From Micromonospora sp. BL4 (lineage in GTDB: Bacteria; Actinomycetota; Actinomycetes; Mycobacteriales; Micromonosporaceae): a DNA stretch of 64,000 bases. The DNA is taken from assembly GCF_003667505.1 (NCBI RefSeq), contig NZ_RCVJ01000154.1, positions 1-64,000 on the forward strand. Reading direction: 5' to 3'. Under the pieces are notes generated by a model that had not been told where the DNA came from, searched no databases, and saw only the letters and a program-made list of their open reading frames with translations. Both the position numbers and the translations under genes were made by a program. Positions 24,307-34,036 of the stretch are shown here, piece by piece. How positions within the stretch are numbered: position 1 is the stretch's first letter; each line of letters opens with the position of its first letter.

Positions 24307-25854
24307 TCAGCTCGCGCGCGGGCGGCTCTTGGCTCGCAGCATCTCCCGGTCGGCCTCCTCGAAGGCGACGCTGAGCGCGTCGCGCAGCCCACTCCCGCCG
24401 GAGACCTCGGCGAAGCCGATGCTCACCCCGACCGGGGTTCCCGGCACCAGCGACTCCCAGTCCTCGGCGCGGACCGCGGCTTCGATCCGGCGGGCCACCT
24501 CGGTGGCCTCGGTCATGCCGGTGTCCGGGAGCACCACCACGAACTCGTCACCGCCGTAGCGGGCCACGAAGTCGCCGCGCCGCATCACCCGGTTGATCAC
24601 CCCGGCGATGCGTTGCAGCACCAGGTCACCGGAGTGGTGCCCGTGCCGGGTGTTGACCGCCTTGAAGCCGTCCAGATCGCAGACGCCGATCACCACCCGC
24701 TCGCCGCGGGTGACCACGGCGGTGATGTACCGCTCCAGCCGCCGCCGGTTGGGCAGCCCGGTGAGCGGGTCGGTCAGCGCCTCTCCCTCGAACCGCGCCG
24801 CCTCGCGGCGCATCTCCTCGTGGTCGATCCGGGCGGCGATGCCGTCGATGTAGACGTCGCGCAGCCGGTCGTTGCGCTGCGCGGCGAGCCGGAACGCCAG
24901 CCGGTCCGCCCGGTGCGCCGCCACGTGGTCGCCGGCCCGGGCCAGCGCGATGCTGCGCAGGCGGGCCGGCTCGGCCGCGCCGAGCGTCTCGGTGGACACC
25001 CGGATGGAGTCCAGGCGGGTGACCGCCTCGATCGGCCGCCCGGCGGCGACGGCCAGGCAGACCTGGCCGAGTTGACGCATGTCGCGCGCGCGGGCGCTGT
25101 CCCCGCCGTGGCTGAGCAGGCGGGACGGATCGCCCTCTCCGCCGGACTCCACCCGGTCGCCGAGCGCCGCCTGCCGGGCGGTCGCGTAGCCGTACGCGGC
25201 GAGGCTGCTGGGACGCAGCCGGCCGGCCCGCCCGGCATGCATGAACCGGGCCAGGTCGGCCGCGACGTCCCGGAGCACACGCAGGCAGCCGTCGCTGTCG
25301 CCGTTGTGGTCCAGCGCCACGGCGTTGCGCAGCCGGATGCCCGGCGCGGCGAACGTCTCCTCCGGGATCCCGGCGGTCAGCCCCAGCTGCCGGGCGCGTT
25401 CGATCGCCCCGAGGGCGTACCCGTGGAAGCTGAGGTAGCTGTACGCCATGGCGAGGTCGTGCCAGCCCCAGGCGGTGTCCCGGTCCGGGTCCTCCACCGC
25501 GCCGAGCGCCCGGGCAGCCTTCACCAGGTGGGTGACGCAGCGGTCCAGTGCGCCCTGGTGGTGCGCGGCGAGCGCGGCGAGCGCGTTGAGGTGCCCGTGC
25601 AGGTAGGGCTCGGCGAGGTCGCGGACCGCCGCCGAGGCCTCCTCGATGGCCCGGGTGAACTCCGCCGTGCGACCGAGATTGATCAGCGCGGAGAGTCGCT
25701 GCACCATGGCGTCCGCTCGCGCCGCCGGGTCCGTCGTGGTGCGGATCACCCGCTCCAGCAGGGCGTACGACTCTGCGGAACGACTGGCCTCCTGCAACGC
25801 CCGGGCGTGCGTGAGGGCGTCAACCTGGTCATCGACCCGGTCGAGCCAGCCCAC
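24307..25854 (-). CDS. TPR-like/GGDEF diguanylate cyclase
   Basis: 515 residues from GTG 25854 (GGGAGG site 6 bp upstream); ATG 25917 is an alternative. The N-terminal ~330 residues are alpha-helical and rich in Ala/Leu, with TPR-like spacing. A GGDEF domain follows (about 350-515), with DPLTGLPNRR, DLDGFKAVN, an inhibitory-site RRGD and intact YGGDEF at about 434. Expected to make cyclic di-GMP from GTP. There is no membrane segment, so it is cytosolic, with the helical repeats probably sensing or binding a partner. It lies on the opposite strand between prfA and prmC. Confidence 0.88.
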   Translation of the reverse strand: MGWLDRVDDQVDALTHARALQEASRSAESYALLERVIRTTTDPAARADAMVQRLSALINLGRTAEFTRAIEEASAAVRDLAEPYLHGHLNALAALAAHHQGALDRCVTHLVKAARALGAVEDPDRDTAWGWHDLAMAYSYLSFHGYALGAIERARQLGLTAGIPEETFAAPGIRLRNAVALDHNGDSDGCLRVLRDVAADLARFMHAGRAGRLRPSSLAAYGYATARQAALGDRVESGGEGDPSRLLSHGGDSARARDMRQLGQVCLAVAAGRPIEAVTRLDSIRVSTETLGAAEPARLRSIALARAGDHVAAHRADRLAFRLAAQRNDRLRDVYIDGIAARIDHEEMRREAARFEGEALTDPLTGLPNRRRLERYITAVVTRGERVVIGVCDLDGFKAVNTRHGHHSGDLVLQRIAGVINRVMRRGDFVARYGGDEFVVVLPDTGMTEATEVARRIEAAVRAEDWESLVPGTPVGVSIGFAEVSGGSGLRDALSVAFEEADREMLRAKSRPRAS

Positions 25855-25926
25855 TCGCGACCTCCCGTCGTGTGCGCCTCGACGCACCGGTTCGTGGCGT
25901 CGCCCGCGACGCTTCATGATTATGAC

Positions 25927-26874
25927 GTGACCACTCTGCCGCAACACCCCCCCGAAGGGACAGGGCGGCTCCGTCCGTCCGCCGCGGTGGCCCGGGCGGC
26001 CCGTCTGCTCGCCGACGCCGGGGTGGGCCCGGCCCGGGTGGAGGCCGAGTTGCTGGCGGCGTACGTGCTGGGGGTGCCCCGGGGTCGGCTGGCGCTCGCC
26101 GACGACCTGACCGACGACCACCTGGCCCGGCTCGACGAGCTGGTGCGTCGCCGTGCCGCCCGGGAGCCGTTGCAGCACCTGACCGGTCGGGCCGGCTTCC
26201 GACACCTGGAGCTGGCGGTCGGTCCGGGCGTCTTCGTGCCCCGGCCGGAGACGGAGCTGCTGGCCGGCTGGGGCCTCGATGAGGGCCGCCGCCGGACCGA
26301 TCCGTTGGTGGTGGACCTGTGCAGCGGGTCCGGCGCGATCGCGCTGGCGGTCGCTCAGGAGCTGCCGGGCGCGCGGGTGGTGGCGGTGGAGCGGTCGCCG
26401 GCCGCGTTGGCCTGGCTGCGCCGCAACGCGGCGGAGCGCGCGGAGGCAGGGGACCGCCCGATCGAGGTGGTCGAGGCCGACGTCACCGCGCCGGACCTGC
26501 TGGCCGAACTCGTCGGCCGGGTGGACGTGCTGCTCTGCAACCCGCCGTACGTGCCGGTCGAGGTGGTGGTGCCGCCGGAGGTGGCCGGGCACGACCCGGC
26601 GGAGGCGGTCTTCGGCGGCGCGGACGGTCTGGCGGTGATCCGGCCGGTGATCACCCGGGCGGCGGCGCTGCTGCGGCCCGGCGGCGTGCTCGGGGTGGAG
26701 CACGACGACACGCACGGCTCGGCGGTGCCCGGGCTGCTGGCCGCGGACGGCCGATTCACCGCGATCACGGAGCATCCGGACCTCACCGGCCGCCCTCGCT
26801 ACGCCACCGCGTCCCGACGGGCGGACGGCCAGCACGCCCCGAGCGGGACGGCGTGGCAGACTGACTCCTCGTGA
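25927..26874 (+). CDS. prmC: Release factor glutamine methyltransferase
   Basis: 315 residues from GTG 25927; no in-frame ATG is near the domain start. It methylates the GGQ glutamine of release factors. N-terminal helical domain (1-95), then a SAM-binding Rossmann domain with VVDLCSGSGAIALA (about 127-140), the VVAVERS acidic strand end, and the diagnostic CNPPYVP (about 205). C-terminal FTAITEHPDLTGRPRYA is family-typical. Its stop overlaps the tsaC start, so prmC, tsaC and ptp form a tightly packed operon. Confidence 0.93.
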   Translation: MTTLPQHPPEGTGRLRPSAAVARAARLLADAGVGPARVEAELLAAYVLGVPRGRLALADDLTDDHLARLDELVRRRAAREPLQHLTGRAGFRHLELAVGPGVFVPRPETELLAGWGLDEGRRRTDPLVVDLCSGSGAIALAVAQELPGARVVAVERSPAALAWLRRNAAERAEAGDRPIEVVEADVTAPDLLAELVGRVDVLLCNPPYVPVEVVVPPEVAGHDPAEAVFGGADGLAVIRPVITRAAALLRPGGVLGVEHDDTHGSAVPGLLAADGRFTAITEHPDLTGRPRYATASRRADGQHAPSGTAWQTDSS

Positions 26875-27521
26875 TGCTCTACGACTGCCGGTCGCCCGCT
26901 GATCGGGACCGCGGCATCGCTGCGGCCATCGAGGCGGTCAAGAACGGCGAGCTGGTCGTCCTGCCGACGGACACTGTTTACGGCATCGGCGCGGACGCGT
27001 TCACCCCGTACGCGGTCAAGGCGCTGCTGGACGCGAAGGGCCGGGGCCGGCAGATGCCGCCGCCGGTGCTGATCGGCTCGCGGCAGACCCTCGACGGGTT
27101 GGTCTTCTCGCTGCCCAGCGCCGCCCGGGACCTGGTGGAGGCGTTCTGGCCGGGTGCCTTGACGATCGTGGTCGAGCACTCGCCGAGCCTCCAGTGGGAC
27201 CTGGGCGACAAGTCGGGCACGGTGGCGGTGCGGATGCCGCTGCACCCGGTGGCGCTGGAGGTGCTGCGGGAGACCGGCCCGATGGCGGTCTCCTCGGCCA
27301 ACAAGACCGGCCAGCCCGCCGCGGTCACCGCCGAGGAGGCGCGCGACCAGCTCAGCTACTCCGTGCGGGCATACCTGGAAGCCGGGCCCTGCCCGGATCC
27401 GGTGCCCAGCACGATCGTGGACCTGACCGGCGAGGTGCCGCAGCTGCTGCGGGCCGGCGCGATTCCGCTGGAGAAGCTGCGCGACGTCGTGCCGGATCTC
27501 GTCGACGACCGGGGAGTCTGA
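26871..27521 (+). CDS. tsaC: L-threonylcarbamoyladenylate synthase (Sua5/YrdC family)
   Basis: 216 residues. Makes threonylcarbamoyl-AMP from threonine, bicarbonate and ATP for the t6A37 modification of tRNAs reading ANN codons. The LPTDTVYGIGADAF motif (about 32-45) and SSANKTGQPA (about 142-151) are characteristic, and the length fits the short YrdC/TsaC form without the Sua5 C-terminal domain. Start is GTG 26871 or ATG 26874, overlapping the prmC stop. Confidence 0.93.
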   Translation: MMLYDCRSPADRDRGIAAAIEAVKNGELVVLPTDTVYGIGADAFTPYAVKALLDAKGRGRQMPPPVLIGSRQTLDGLVFSLPSAARDLVEAFWPGALTIVVEHSPSLQWDLGDKSGTVAVRMPLHPVALEVLRETGPMAVSSANKTGQPAAVTAEEARDQLSYSVRAYLEAGPCPDPVPSTIVDLTGEVPQLLRAGAIPLEKLRDVVPDLVDDRGV

Positions 27522-28133
27522 GTGCCCCCGTTCACCGTGCTGCACGTCTGCATGGGCAACATCTGCCGCTCGCCGATGGCCGAGCGGCTGCTCGCCCTGG
27601 CCGTGCGGGAGCGGTTGGCCCGGCGTGAGCAGGACCCGGCCCGGGCCGAGGAGCTGCTGCACAGCCACAGCGCCGGCACGGGTGGCTGGCACGCCGGCGA
27701 GGAGATGAACCCGCCGGCGGCCCGGCAGGTCATCGGCCGGGGCGGGGACGTCGAGGGGTTCGCCGCGCGCAAGCTGCGTTCGGAGCACATCGACGCCGCC
27801 GACCTGGTCCTGACCGCGACGGCGGATCAGCAGGAGTACGTGGTGGCGCTGCGTCCGGACGCGGCGGCCCGCACGTTCGTGCTGGGTGAGTTCGGCCGCC
27901 TGCTGGCCGGGGTGGACGCCGCCGCGCTGCCGCCGGCCGAGGCGACCCCGGAGGCGGTGTACGCCCGGGGCGTGGCCCTGGTGGCGGCGGCCCACGACGC
28001 CCGGCTGGGCGCCGCGCTGCTGCCGAGCGACGATCTCGACGACCCGTGGGGTCGCGGCGACCAGTGCTTCAGCCGGGTCGCCGACGAGATCGAGGAGACG
28101 GTCCACCCGCTGGCCGCCGCGCTGCTGCCCTGA
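27522..28133 (+). CDS. Low-molecular-weight protein tyrosine phosphatase
   Basis: 203 residues, GTG directly after the tsaC stop. P-loop CMGNICRSPM (Cys 11, Arg 17) fits C-X5-R. The general-acid segment reads SDDLDDPWGRG near residue 170, a DP motif. A 15-residue charged insertion follows the first helix, making it longer than the usual ~160. Genes of this family sit in the same prmC-tsaC position in Streptomyces and relatives as I recall. Substrate unknown; possibly a cell-envelope phosphoprotein. Confidence 0.88.
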   Translation: MPPFTVLHVCMGNICRSPMAERLLALAVRERLARREQDPARAEELLHSHSAGTGGWHAGEEMNPPAARQVIGRGGDVEGFAARKLRSEHIDAADLVLTATADQQEYVVALRPDAAARTFVLGEFGRLLAGVDAAALPPAEATPEAVYARGVALVAAAHDARLGAALLPSDDLDDPWGRGDQCFSRVADEIEETVHPLAAALLP

Positions 28134-28154
28134 GCGGCGTGCGAGTTTCCTCCG

Positions 28155-28176
28155 GGTTTGGGGAAAACCCGGGGCG
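28155..28176 (+). terminator. Possible terminator after the phosphatase gene
   Basis: CCGGGTTT and AAACCCGG form a small perfect hairpin around TGGGG plus an A, about 20 bp past the phosphatase stop. Confidence 0.45.
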
Positions 28177-28239
28177 AAAGGGGCGTTCCGGGTCATTCTG
28201 AACGGGTCCTAGCGTGACCGGCTCCTGCGGGGAGAGCTG

Positions 28240-30354
28240 ATGATCCGGGCCCATCTCGACAAACTGCTGACCGTGGTGATCGCCGGCGTGCTCGCCGGCT
28301 TGGTGCTGGCGGCGGCCGCCCTGCCGGTGGCCCTGGTCTTCGGGATCGGCTTCAGCGCCCTGTCCACGCCCTACTCGGAACTGCCGAACACGCTGCGCAC
28401 GCCGCCCACCGCCCAGCGTTCCAACCTGTACGCCAACGACGGCACCACCCTGATCACCTCCTTCTACCAGGAGGACCGGGTGGACGTGCCGCTGCACGAG
28501 GTCGCGCCGGTGATGCGCCAGGCCATCGTGGCCGCCGAGGACGTCCGGTTCTTCCAGCACAGCGGGGTGGACCTGCGGGGTGTGGTGCGCGCGTTCACCG
28601 TGAACAAGCGCGACGGTCAGACCCGGCAGGGCGCCTCCACGCTGACCATGCAGTACGTCCGCAACGTGCTCAGCAGCGATCCCCGGCTGACCGAGAGCCA
28701 GCGCAGGGCGGCCACCGACGTCACCACCGCTCGCAAGATCCAGGAGATGCGGTACGCGCTGGCGCTGGAGCGGGAGCTGAGCAAGGACGAGATCCTCACC
28801 CGCTACCTCAACATCGCCTACTTCGGGGCCGGGGCGTACGGCATCGCGGCGGCCAGCAAGCGCTACTTCTCCCGGGCTCCCGCCGATCTGACCCTGGCGC
28901 AGGCCGCTCTGCTGGCCGGGCTGGTCCAGTCGCCGGACAGCGACGACCCGATCAACGGCGACGCCGACAGCGCGCTGCGCCGGCGGGCGTACGTGCTGGA
29001 GCAGATGGTGGAGTCGAGCCAGGTGTCGGCGGACGCGGCGGCGGCGGCGCGGGCCGAGCCGTTGGACCTGCGCCCCAGCGAGACCCCGAACGACTGCACG
29101 GCCGTGCCGGACGGGCACAACGACTGGGGCTTCTTCTGCGACTGGTTCACCCGGTGGTGGAGCAACCAGCCGGCGTTCGGGTCGACCGCCGACGAGCGGC
29201 AGCGCACGCTGCGCCGGGGCGGGTTCTCCATCGTCTCCTCGCTCGACCCGGCCGTGCAGCGGGCCACCATCGAGCAGGTGCTGCGTATCTACAAGCCGAC
29301 CGACGCCCGGGCGGTGCCGACCGCGGTGGTGCAGCCCGGCACCGGTCGGGTGCTGGCGATGGCGGTGAACCGCAGCTACAGCGTGGCGGACAACCCGGCC
29401 GGACAGAAGAACCACCCGAACACGGTGAACCAGCTGGTCGCCGGTGGCGGGGCGATCGACGGGTACCAGGGCGGGTCGACGTTCAAGCTCTTCACCATGC
29501 TGGCCGCGCTGGAGTCCGGCATGCCGCTGTCGACCGAGTTCACCGCGCCGACCCGGCTGCTCACGAAGTTCCCGGTGACCGGTGCGGCGAGCTGTGACGG
29601 TCGCTGGTGCCCGGCGAACGCCAGCCCGTCGTCGATGGACGGCCCGCGCACCATGTGGACCGCGTTCGGGCGTTCGGTGAACACGTACTTCGCCTGGCTC
29701 ACCGAGCGGGTCGGCGCCGACCGGGTGGTGGAGATGGCCGAGCGGCTCGGCATCGTGCTGCGCGCCGACTCCGACGCCCGGCTGGCCCGGTACGGGGCGA
29801 AGAACTGGGGCCCGTTCACCCTGGGCGTGGCCGCCACGACCCCGCTCGACCTGGCCACGGCGTACGCCACGGTGGCCGCCGAGGGGACCTGGTGCGCCCC
29901 GCTGCCGGTGGTCTCGATCACCGACTCGGCGGGCCACCCGGTCGACGCCGCCAAGCCGGACTGCCGGCAGGCGCTCGACACCGATGTGGCCCGGGCGGCC
30001 GCCGACGCGGCCCGTTGCCCGGTCGGCGACCAGTCGATGTACGGGCGTTGCGACGGCGCCACCGCACGCGACCTGCGGGCCAAGCTCGGCCGCCCGGTGG
30101 CCGGCAAGACCGGCAGCTCGGAGCGGTACGAGGCGGAGACGGTGGTGGCGTTCACCCCGCAGCTCGCGGTGGCCTCGATGGCGGCGAACCCGGACGACCC
30201 ACGCGACGCGGTGGGTCAGGCGGTGCAGGGCGCGATGGTGGACGCGGTCGGCGCGGTGCTCGCCTCCGCCCTGCGCGACCAGCCGGTCCAGGACTTCGTC
30301 CCGCCCAGCGAACGGGTCGCCTTCGAGGTCACCGGCGCGCGTACGGGCAACTGA
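28240..30354 (+). CDS. Class A penicillin-binding protein
   Basis: 704 residues. One N-terminal membrane anchor (about 9-45), then a GT51 transglycosylase domain with the catalytic AAEDVRFFQHSGVD (about 97-110), QGASTLTMQ and YLNIAYFG. The transpeptidase domain follows: serine motif STFK (about 413), SVN (in FGRSVNTYF) and KTG (in AGKTGSS). It polymerises and cross-links peptidoglycan outside the membrane. No PASTA domains. It replaces the wecA/glyA arrangement I would expect after the ptp gene, and is convergent with the SDR gene. Confidence 0.93.
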   Translation: MIRAHLDKLLTVVIAGVLAGLVLAAAALPVALVFGIGFSALSTPYSELPNTLRTPPTAQRSNLYANDGTTLITSFYQEDRVDVPLHEVAPVMRQAIVAAEDVRFFQHSGVDLRGVVRAFTVNKRDGQTRQGASTLTMQYVRNVLSSDPRLTESQRRAATDVTTARKIQEMRYALALERELSKDEILTRYLNIAYFGAGAYGIAAASKRYFSRAPADLTLAQAALLAGLVQSPDSDDPINGDADSALRRRAYVLEQMVESSQVSADAAAAARAEPLDLRPSETPNDCTAVPDGHNDWGFFCDWFTRWWSNQPAFGSTADERQRTLRRGGFSIVSSLDPAVQRATIEQVLRIYKPTDARAVPTAVVQPGTGRVLAMAVNRSYSVADNPAGQKNHPNTVNQLVAGGGAIDGYQGGSTFKLFTMLAALESGMPLSTEFTAPTRLLTKFPVTGAASCDGRWCPANASPSSMDGPRTMWTAFGRSVNTYFAWLTERVGADRVVEMAERLGIVLRADSDARLARYGAKNWGPFTLGVAATTPLDLATAYATVAAEGTWCAPLPVVSITDSAGHPVDAAKPDCRQALDTDVARAAADAARCPVGDQSMYGRCDGATARDLRAKLGRPVAGKTGSSERYEAETVVAFTPQLAVASMAANPDDPRDAVGQAVQGAMVDAVGAVLASALRDQPVQDFVPPSERVAFEVTGARTGN

Positions 30355-30386
30355 GCCCGCGTTCCGGCCGGCCCCGGCGGGCTCAG
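30351..30386. terminator. Hairpin spanning both stop codons of convergent genes
   Basis: CTGAGCCCGC (30351-30360) is the perfect complement of GCGGGCTCAG (30377-30386). The left arm contains the PBP stop (30352-30354) and the right arm the stop of the opposing gene (30383-30385). Confidence 0.7.
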
Positions 30387-31870
30387 GCGGTGCGCGCGGC
30401 CGGGTGGTCGGGGGCCTGTTCGGCGCCGCGGGCGATGTTGCGGGCCATCCCGCCGAAGACGACGGCGTGGAACGGGGCCACCGACCCCCAGTAGGCGTGC
30501 CCGGCCAGCCCGCGCGGCAGGAAGACCGCGCGTTGCAGGTAGCGGCTGCGTCCGTTGTCAGCGGGGAGCACCCGCATCTCCAGCCAGGCTCGGCCGGGCA
30601 GTCGCATCTCGGCGCGCAGCCGCAGCAACTCGCCGGGAACGATCTCCTCCACCCGCCAGAAGTCCAGGGCCTCACCGACCTGGAGGCGGTGCGGGTCGCG
30701 CCGGCCCCGGCGCAGCCCGACCCCGCCGATCAGCCGGTCCATCCAGCCGCGAATCGACCAGGCGAGCGGAAAAGAGTACCAGCCGTGCTCGCCGCCGACG
30801 CCCTCGACGACCCGCCAGAGCTTCGCCGGCGGCGCGTCCACCGTCCGTTCCCGTACGTCGGTGTAGGCGGTGCCGCCGGACCAGTCCGGGTCGGTGGGCA
30901 GCGGCTCGGCCGGTGCGTCCGGGCCACTCGCGGTCGACCAGCGCGTCTCCACCTGGGCGTCGCGCACCCTGGCCAGCGCCAGCGCCACCGCCTCGTCGAA
31001 GCCGGTCAGCCCGCCCGGCGGGTCGGGCACGTACCGGGCGATGTCGTGTTCGTGCGCGATCGCCTCGTGGACCAGGCTCTCCACCAGCGGGCGGGCGATG
31101 GCGTTCGGCACCGGCGTGACCAGACCGACCCAGTGCGAGGAGAGCGACGGGGTGAGCGGGCGGACCGGCACGATGATCCGCCGGCGCAGGCCGGCCACCC
31201 GGGCGTAGCGCTGCATCATGTCGCGGAAGCTGAGCACGTCCGGCCCGCCGATGTCGAAGCCGCGGTTGACCTCCGGCGGCAGCGCGGTGCAGCCGGCCAG
31301 GTAGCGCAGCACGTCACGGACCGCGATCGGCTGGATCCGGTTGCGGACCCAGCGCGGGGTGACCATGACGGGCAGCCGCTCGGTCAGGTAGCGCAGCATC
31401 TCGAACGAGGCCGAGCCGGAGCCGATGATCACCGCGGCCCGGAGCACCGCCGTGGGCACGCCGCTGGCCAGCAGGATCCGGCCCACCTCGGCCCGGGACC
31501 GCAGGTGCGGGGAGGGGACCTCCTCGTCGGCCGCCGGCTCCGGGCCGCCCAGGTAGACGATCCGGCGTACGCCGGCCGCCCGGGCCGCCGCCGCGAAGTT
31601 GGTCGCCGCCGCCCGGTCGGCGGCCTCGAAGTCGGGCCGGCCCAGCGAGTGCACCAGGAAGTAGGCGACGTCCACGTCGCTGAACGCGGCGGGCAGCGTC
31701 TCCGGTCGGCTCAGGTCGCCCTCGACGATCTCGGCGGCCGACGACCAGGGCACGTCGCGCAGCCGCACGGCCTTGCGGGCCAGGCAGCGCACGGTGTGCC
31801 CCTCGTTGAGCAGCGATGGCACCAGCCGCCCGCCGATGTATCCGGTGGCTCCGGTGACGAGGCATCTCAC
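30383..31870 (-). CDS. SDR-family NAD(P)-binding protein with DUF2867
   Basis: 495 residues. An atypical short-chain dehydrogenase (NmrA/complex I-like) with [11 protein letters not shown] at residues 6-16, VYLGGPEP and [14 protein letters not shown]-terminal DUF2867 domain (about 330-480) includes GLRRGRRDP and [20 protein letters not shown]. Close in architecture to proteins annotated as SDR/DUF2867 in many actinobacteria; substrate unknown. Divergent from glyA with about 35 bp between starts, so the two promoters overlap. Confidence 0.85.
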   Translation of the reverse strand: MRCLVTGATGYIGGRLVPSLLNEGHTVRCLARKAVRLRDVPWSSAAEIVEGDLSRPETLPAAFSDVDVAYFLVHSLGRPDFEAADRAAATNFAAAARAAGVRRIVYLGGPEPAADEEVPSPHLRSRAEVGRILLASGVPTAVLRAAVIIGSGSASFEMLRYLTERLPVMVTPRWVRNRIQPIAVRDVLRYLAGCTALPPEVNRGFDIGGPDVLSFRDMMQRYARVAGLRRRIIVPVRPLTPSLSSHWVGLVTPVPNAIARPLVESLVHEAIAHEHDIARYVPDPPGGLTGFDEAVALALARVRDAQVETRWSTASGPDAPAEPLPTDPDWSGGTAYTDVRERTVDAPPAKLWRVVEGVGGEHGWYSFPLAWSIRGWMDRLIGGVGLRRGRRDPHRLQVGEALDFWRVEEIVPGELLRLRAEMRLPGRAWLEMRVLPADNGRSRYLQRAVFLPRGLAGHAYWGSVAPFHAVVFGGMARNIARGAEQAPDHPAARTA

Positions 31871-31891
31871 GGCTTCCAGTGTGCGGCCCCC

Positions 31892-31897
31892 TAGACT
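31892..31897 (+). promoter_or_regulatory. -10 box of glyA, leaderless arrangement
   Basis: TAGACT followed by 8 bp and GTG 31906, with no ribosome site. This spacing decides the start over the upstream GTG at 31879. Confidence 0.5.
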
Positions 31898-31905
31898 CGT
31901 TCGCT

Positions 31906-33195
31906 GTGGACACCGAGACGAGCACCTTCTGGGGGCCGGATTTCGCCCAGCTCAGGGCCACCGACCCGGAGATCGCCGGGGTGGTCCTCGGCGAGCTGGA
32001 CCGGTTGCGCGGCGGCCTTCAGCTGATCGCGAGCGAGAACCTGACCTCGCCGGCGGTGCTGGCCGCGCTCGGTTCGACCCTGACCAACAAGTACGCCGAG
32101 GGCTACCCGGGCCGGCGCTACTACGGCGGCTGCGCCGAGGTGGACCGGGCCGAGGAGATCGGCATCGCGCGGGCGAAGGAGCTCTTCGCCGCCGAGCACG
32201 CCAACCTCCAGCCGCACTCCGGTGCCAGCGCGAACCTGGCCGCGTACGCCGCGCTGGTGCAGCCGGGGGACACGGTGCTCGCGATGGACCTGCCGCACGG
32301 CGGGCACCTGACCCACGGCAGCCGGGTGAACTTCTCCGGCAAGTGGTTCGCCACCGTGGGGTACACCGTCCGTCCGGACACCGAGCTGATCGACTACGAC
32401 GAGGTGCGGGATCTGGCCCGGGCACACCGGCCCAAGATGATCATCTGCGGCGCCACCGCGTATCCCCGGTTGATCGACTTCGCCGCGTTCCGGGAGATCG
32501 CCGACGAGGTCGGCGCGTACCTGATGGTGGACGCGGCGCACTTCATCGGCCTGGTGGCCGGTCGGGCGATCCCGTCCCCGGTGCCGTACGCCGACGTCGT
32601 CTGCGCCACCACCCACAAGGTGCTGCGCGGCCCGCGCGGCGGCATGATCCTCTGCCGCGAGTCGCTGGCGCAGCGGATCGACAAGGCGGTCTTTCCGTTC
32701 ACCCAGGGCGGTCCGCTGATGCACGCGGTCGCGGCCAAGGCGGTCGCGCTGCGCGAGGCCGCCCAGCCCGAATTCCAGACGTACGCCAGCCAGGTGGTCA
32801 GCAACGCCCAGGCGCTCGCCGCCGGGCTGGCCGCCGAGGGCATGCGCCCGGTGTCCGGGGGCACCGACACCCACCTCGCCCTGATCGACCTGCGCGAGCT
32901 GGAGGTGACCGGCACCGAGGCCGAGGCACGCTGCGACGCCGCGTCGATCACTCTGAACAAGAACGCGATCCCGTACGACCCGCGTCCGCCGATGGTGGCC
33001 TCCGGCCTCCGGGTCGGCACGCCCAGCGTCACCACACAGGGCATGCGGGAGGGGGAGCTGCGGCAGGTGGCCGCCCTGATCGCGCGGGCGGTACGCGCCG
33101 ATTCCGGCGCCCCGGGCGGCGCCGACGAGCTGACCCGGGTCGGTGCCGAGGTGGCCGAGCTGGTCGCCGCGTTCCCGGCGTACCCCCGTGGCTGA
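31906..33195 (+). CDS. glyA: Serine hydroxymethyltransferase
   Basis: 429 residues from GTG 31906. PLP enzyme interconverting serine and glycine with tetrahydrofolate, feeding one-carbon metabolism. The substrate loop [27 protein letters not shown], and the PLP lysine in [14 protein letters not shown] (about residue 237) are all intact. The C-terminus keeps the [16 protein letters not shown] segment. The next gene starts 8 bp before its stop, suggesting cotranscription into the atpI-like gene. Confidence 0.96.
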   Translation: MDTETSTFWGPDFAQLRATDPEIAGVVLGELDRLRGGLQLIASENLTSPAVLAALGSTLTNKYAEGYPGRRYYGGCAEVDRAEEIGIARAKELFAAEHANLQPHSGASANLAAYAALVQPGDTVLAMDLPHGGHLTHGSRVNFSGKWFATVGYTVRPDTELIDYDEVRDLARAHRPKMIICGATAYPRLIDFAAFREIADEVGAYLMVDAAHFIGLVAGRAIPSPVPYADVVCATTHKVLRGPRGGMILCRESLAQRIDKAVFPFTQGGPLMHAVAAKAVALREAAQPEFQTYASQVVSNAQALAAGLAAEGMRPVSGGTDTHLALIDLRELEVTGTEAEARCDAASITLNKNAIPYDPRPPMVASGLRVGTPSVTTQGMREGELRQVAALIARAVRADSGAPGGADELTRVGAEVAELVAAFPAYPRG

Positions 33196-33607
33196 GCCCA
33201 CGATCGCCGACGCCGGCACCGACCGGCGCTGGCGGCTGCGACACCTGCCGGTGCTCCTGGTGGCGTCGGTGGCGCTCGCCGCGGTCGCCGCGGTGGTCGG
33301 TGGCGCGACCGGTGGCGTGACGGCCGCGTTCGGCGCGGCGGCCGGGGTCGGCGTCACGGTGCTCAGCTACACCCTCACCACGGTGGTGCTGGCCTGGGCC
33401 GACAAGATCAACCCGCAGCTGCTGCTGCCCCTCGGGCTGGGCCTGTACGCGCTGAAGTTCACCCTGCTGGGTGTGGTGATGGTGGCGGTGGCGTCGACCG
33501 GCTGGCCCGGTCTGGTCCCGCTCTGCCTCGGCATCGTCGCCGGGGTGGCGGTGTGGACGGCGGTGCACATCTGGTGGCTGACCACGGTGCACGCCCGCCG
33601 GGCCTGA
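33188..33607 (+). CDS. AtpI-like membrane protein (ATP synthase protein I type)
   Basis: 139 residues from GTG 33188, overlapping the end of glyA. Four predicted membrane helices (about 23-43, 48-70, 84-104, 107-130). The segment [22 protein letters not shown] resembles actinobacterial ATP synthase protein I, in line with its place before the atp operon. AtpI proteins assist c-ring assembly in other bacteria; here the role is inferred from position and topology. Confidence 0.7.
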   Translation: MAEPTIADAGTDRRWRLRHLPVLLVASVALAAVAAVVGGATGGVTAAFGAAAGVGVTVLSYTLTTVVLAWADKINPQLLLPLGLGLYALKFTLLGVVMVAVASTGWPGLVPLCLGIVAGVAVWTAVHIWWLTTVHARRA

Positions 33608-33788
33608 CCTGGCGATCATCCCATCCTGCGGACGCGTAACAACCTGTCGCCCATCGGTCATTCTCCCACGGGCGGAAGGGGAGTAGCGTGCCCACAGACG
33701 ACGCGGCCCCCGAGATGCCCACACAACGACGGTTGTGCGGGGGGTGAGGCACAGCCTCGTCTTCCCGGCTGATATCGTTCGCCCCGTC

Positions 33789-34025
33789 ATGGCTGGTGAC
33801 CAAACCCCCCGTCCCGCCGGTGAACCGGACGACCTTCCGTCCGGCGCCGGTCAGGGTTGGACCGCGCTCAGCTACCTCATCGGAGGCATGCTCGTGTGGG
33901 GTTTCATCGGCTGGCTGGTTGACCAGTGGCTCGACACCGGCGGCGTCGCCACCGGGATCGGCGTCGTGCTCGGCATGGCCGGGGGGATCATCCTGGTCGT
34001 CCGCCGGCTCGGCACGCCTACTTAG
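33789..34025 (+). CDS. AtpZ/AtpI family small membrane protein
   Basis: 78 residues. A polar N-terminus, then two membrane helices (about 28-46 and 53-71) with the family pattern GGMLVWGFIGWLVDQWL and GIGVVLGMAGG. Such proteins (AtpZ) precede atpB in many bacteria and help ATP synthase assembly or cation supply. ATG 33789; the longer frame upstream has no ribosome site. The atpB start follows 11 bp after the stop. Confidence 0.82.
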   Translation: MAGDQTPRPAGEPDDLPSGAGQGWTALSYLIGGMLVWGFIGWLVDQWLDTGGVATGIGVVLGMAGGIILVVRRLGTPT

Positions 34026-34036
34026 GAAGGGACGCG

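Noticed and set aside
24295-26874. 859-codon forward frame extending prmC upstream
   Set aside because: The first ~540 codons lie antisense to the GGDEF gene; PrmC homology begins near GTG 25927.
33608-33788. Defined promoter for the atp operon
   Set aside because: TTCTCC-N17-TAGCGT (ending near 33690) and a TATCGT near 33771 are possible, but neither is convincing enough to annotate.
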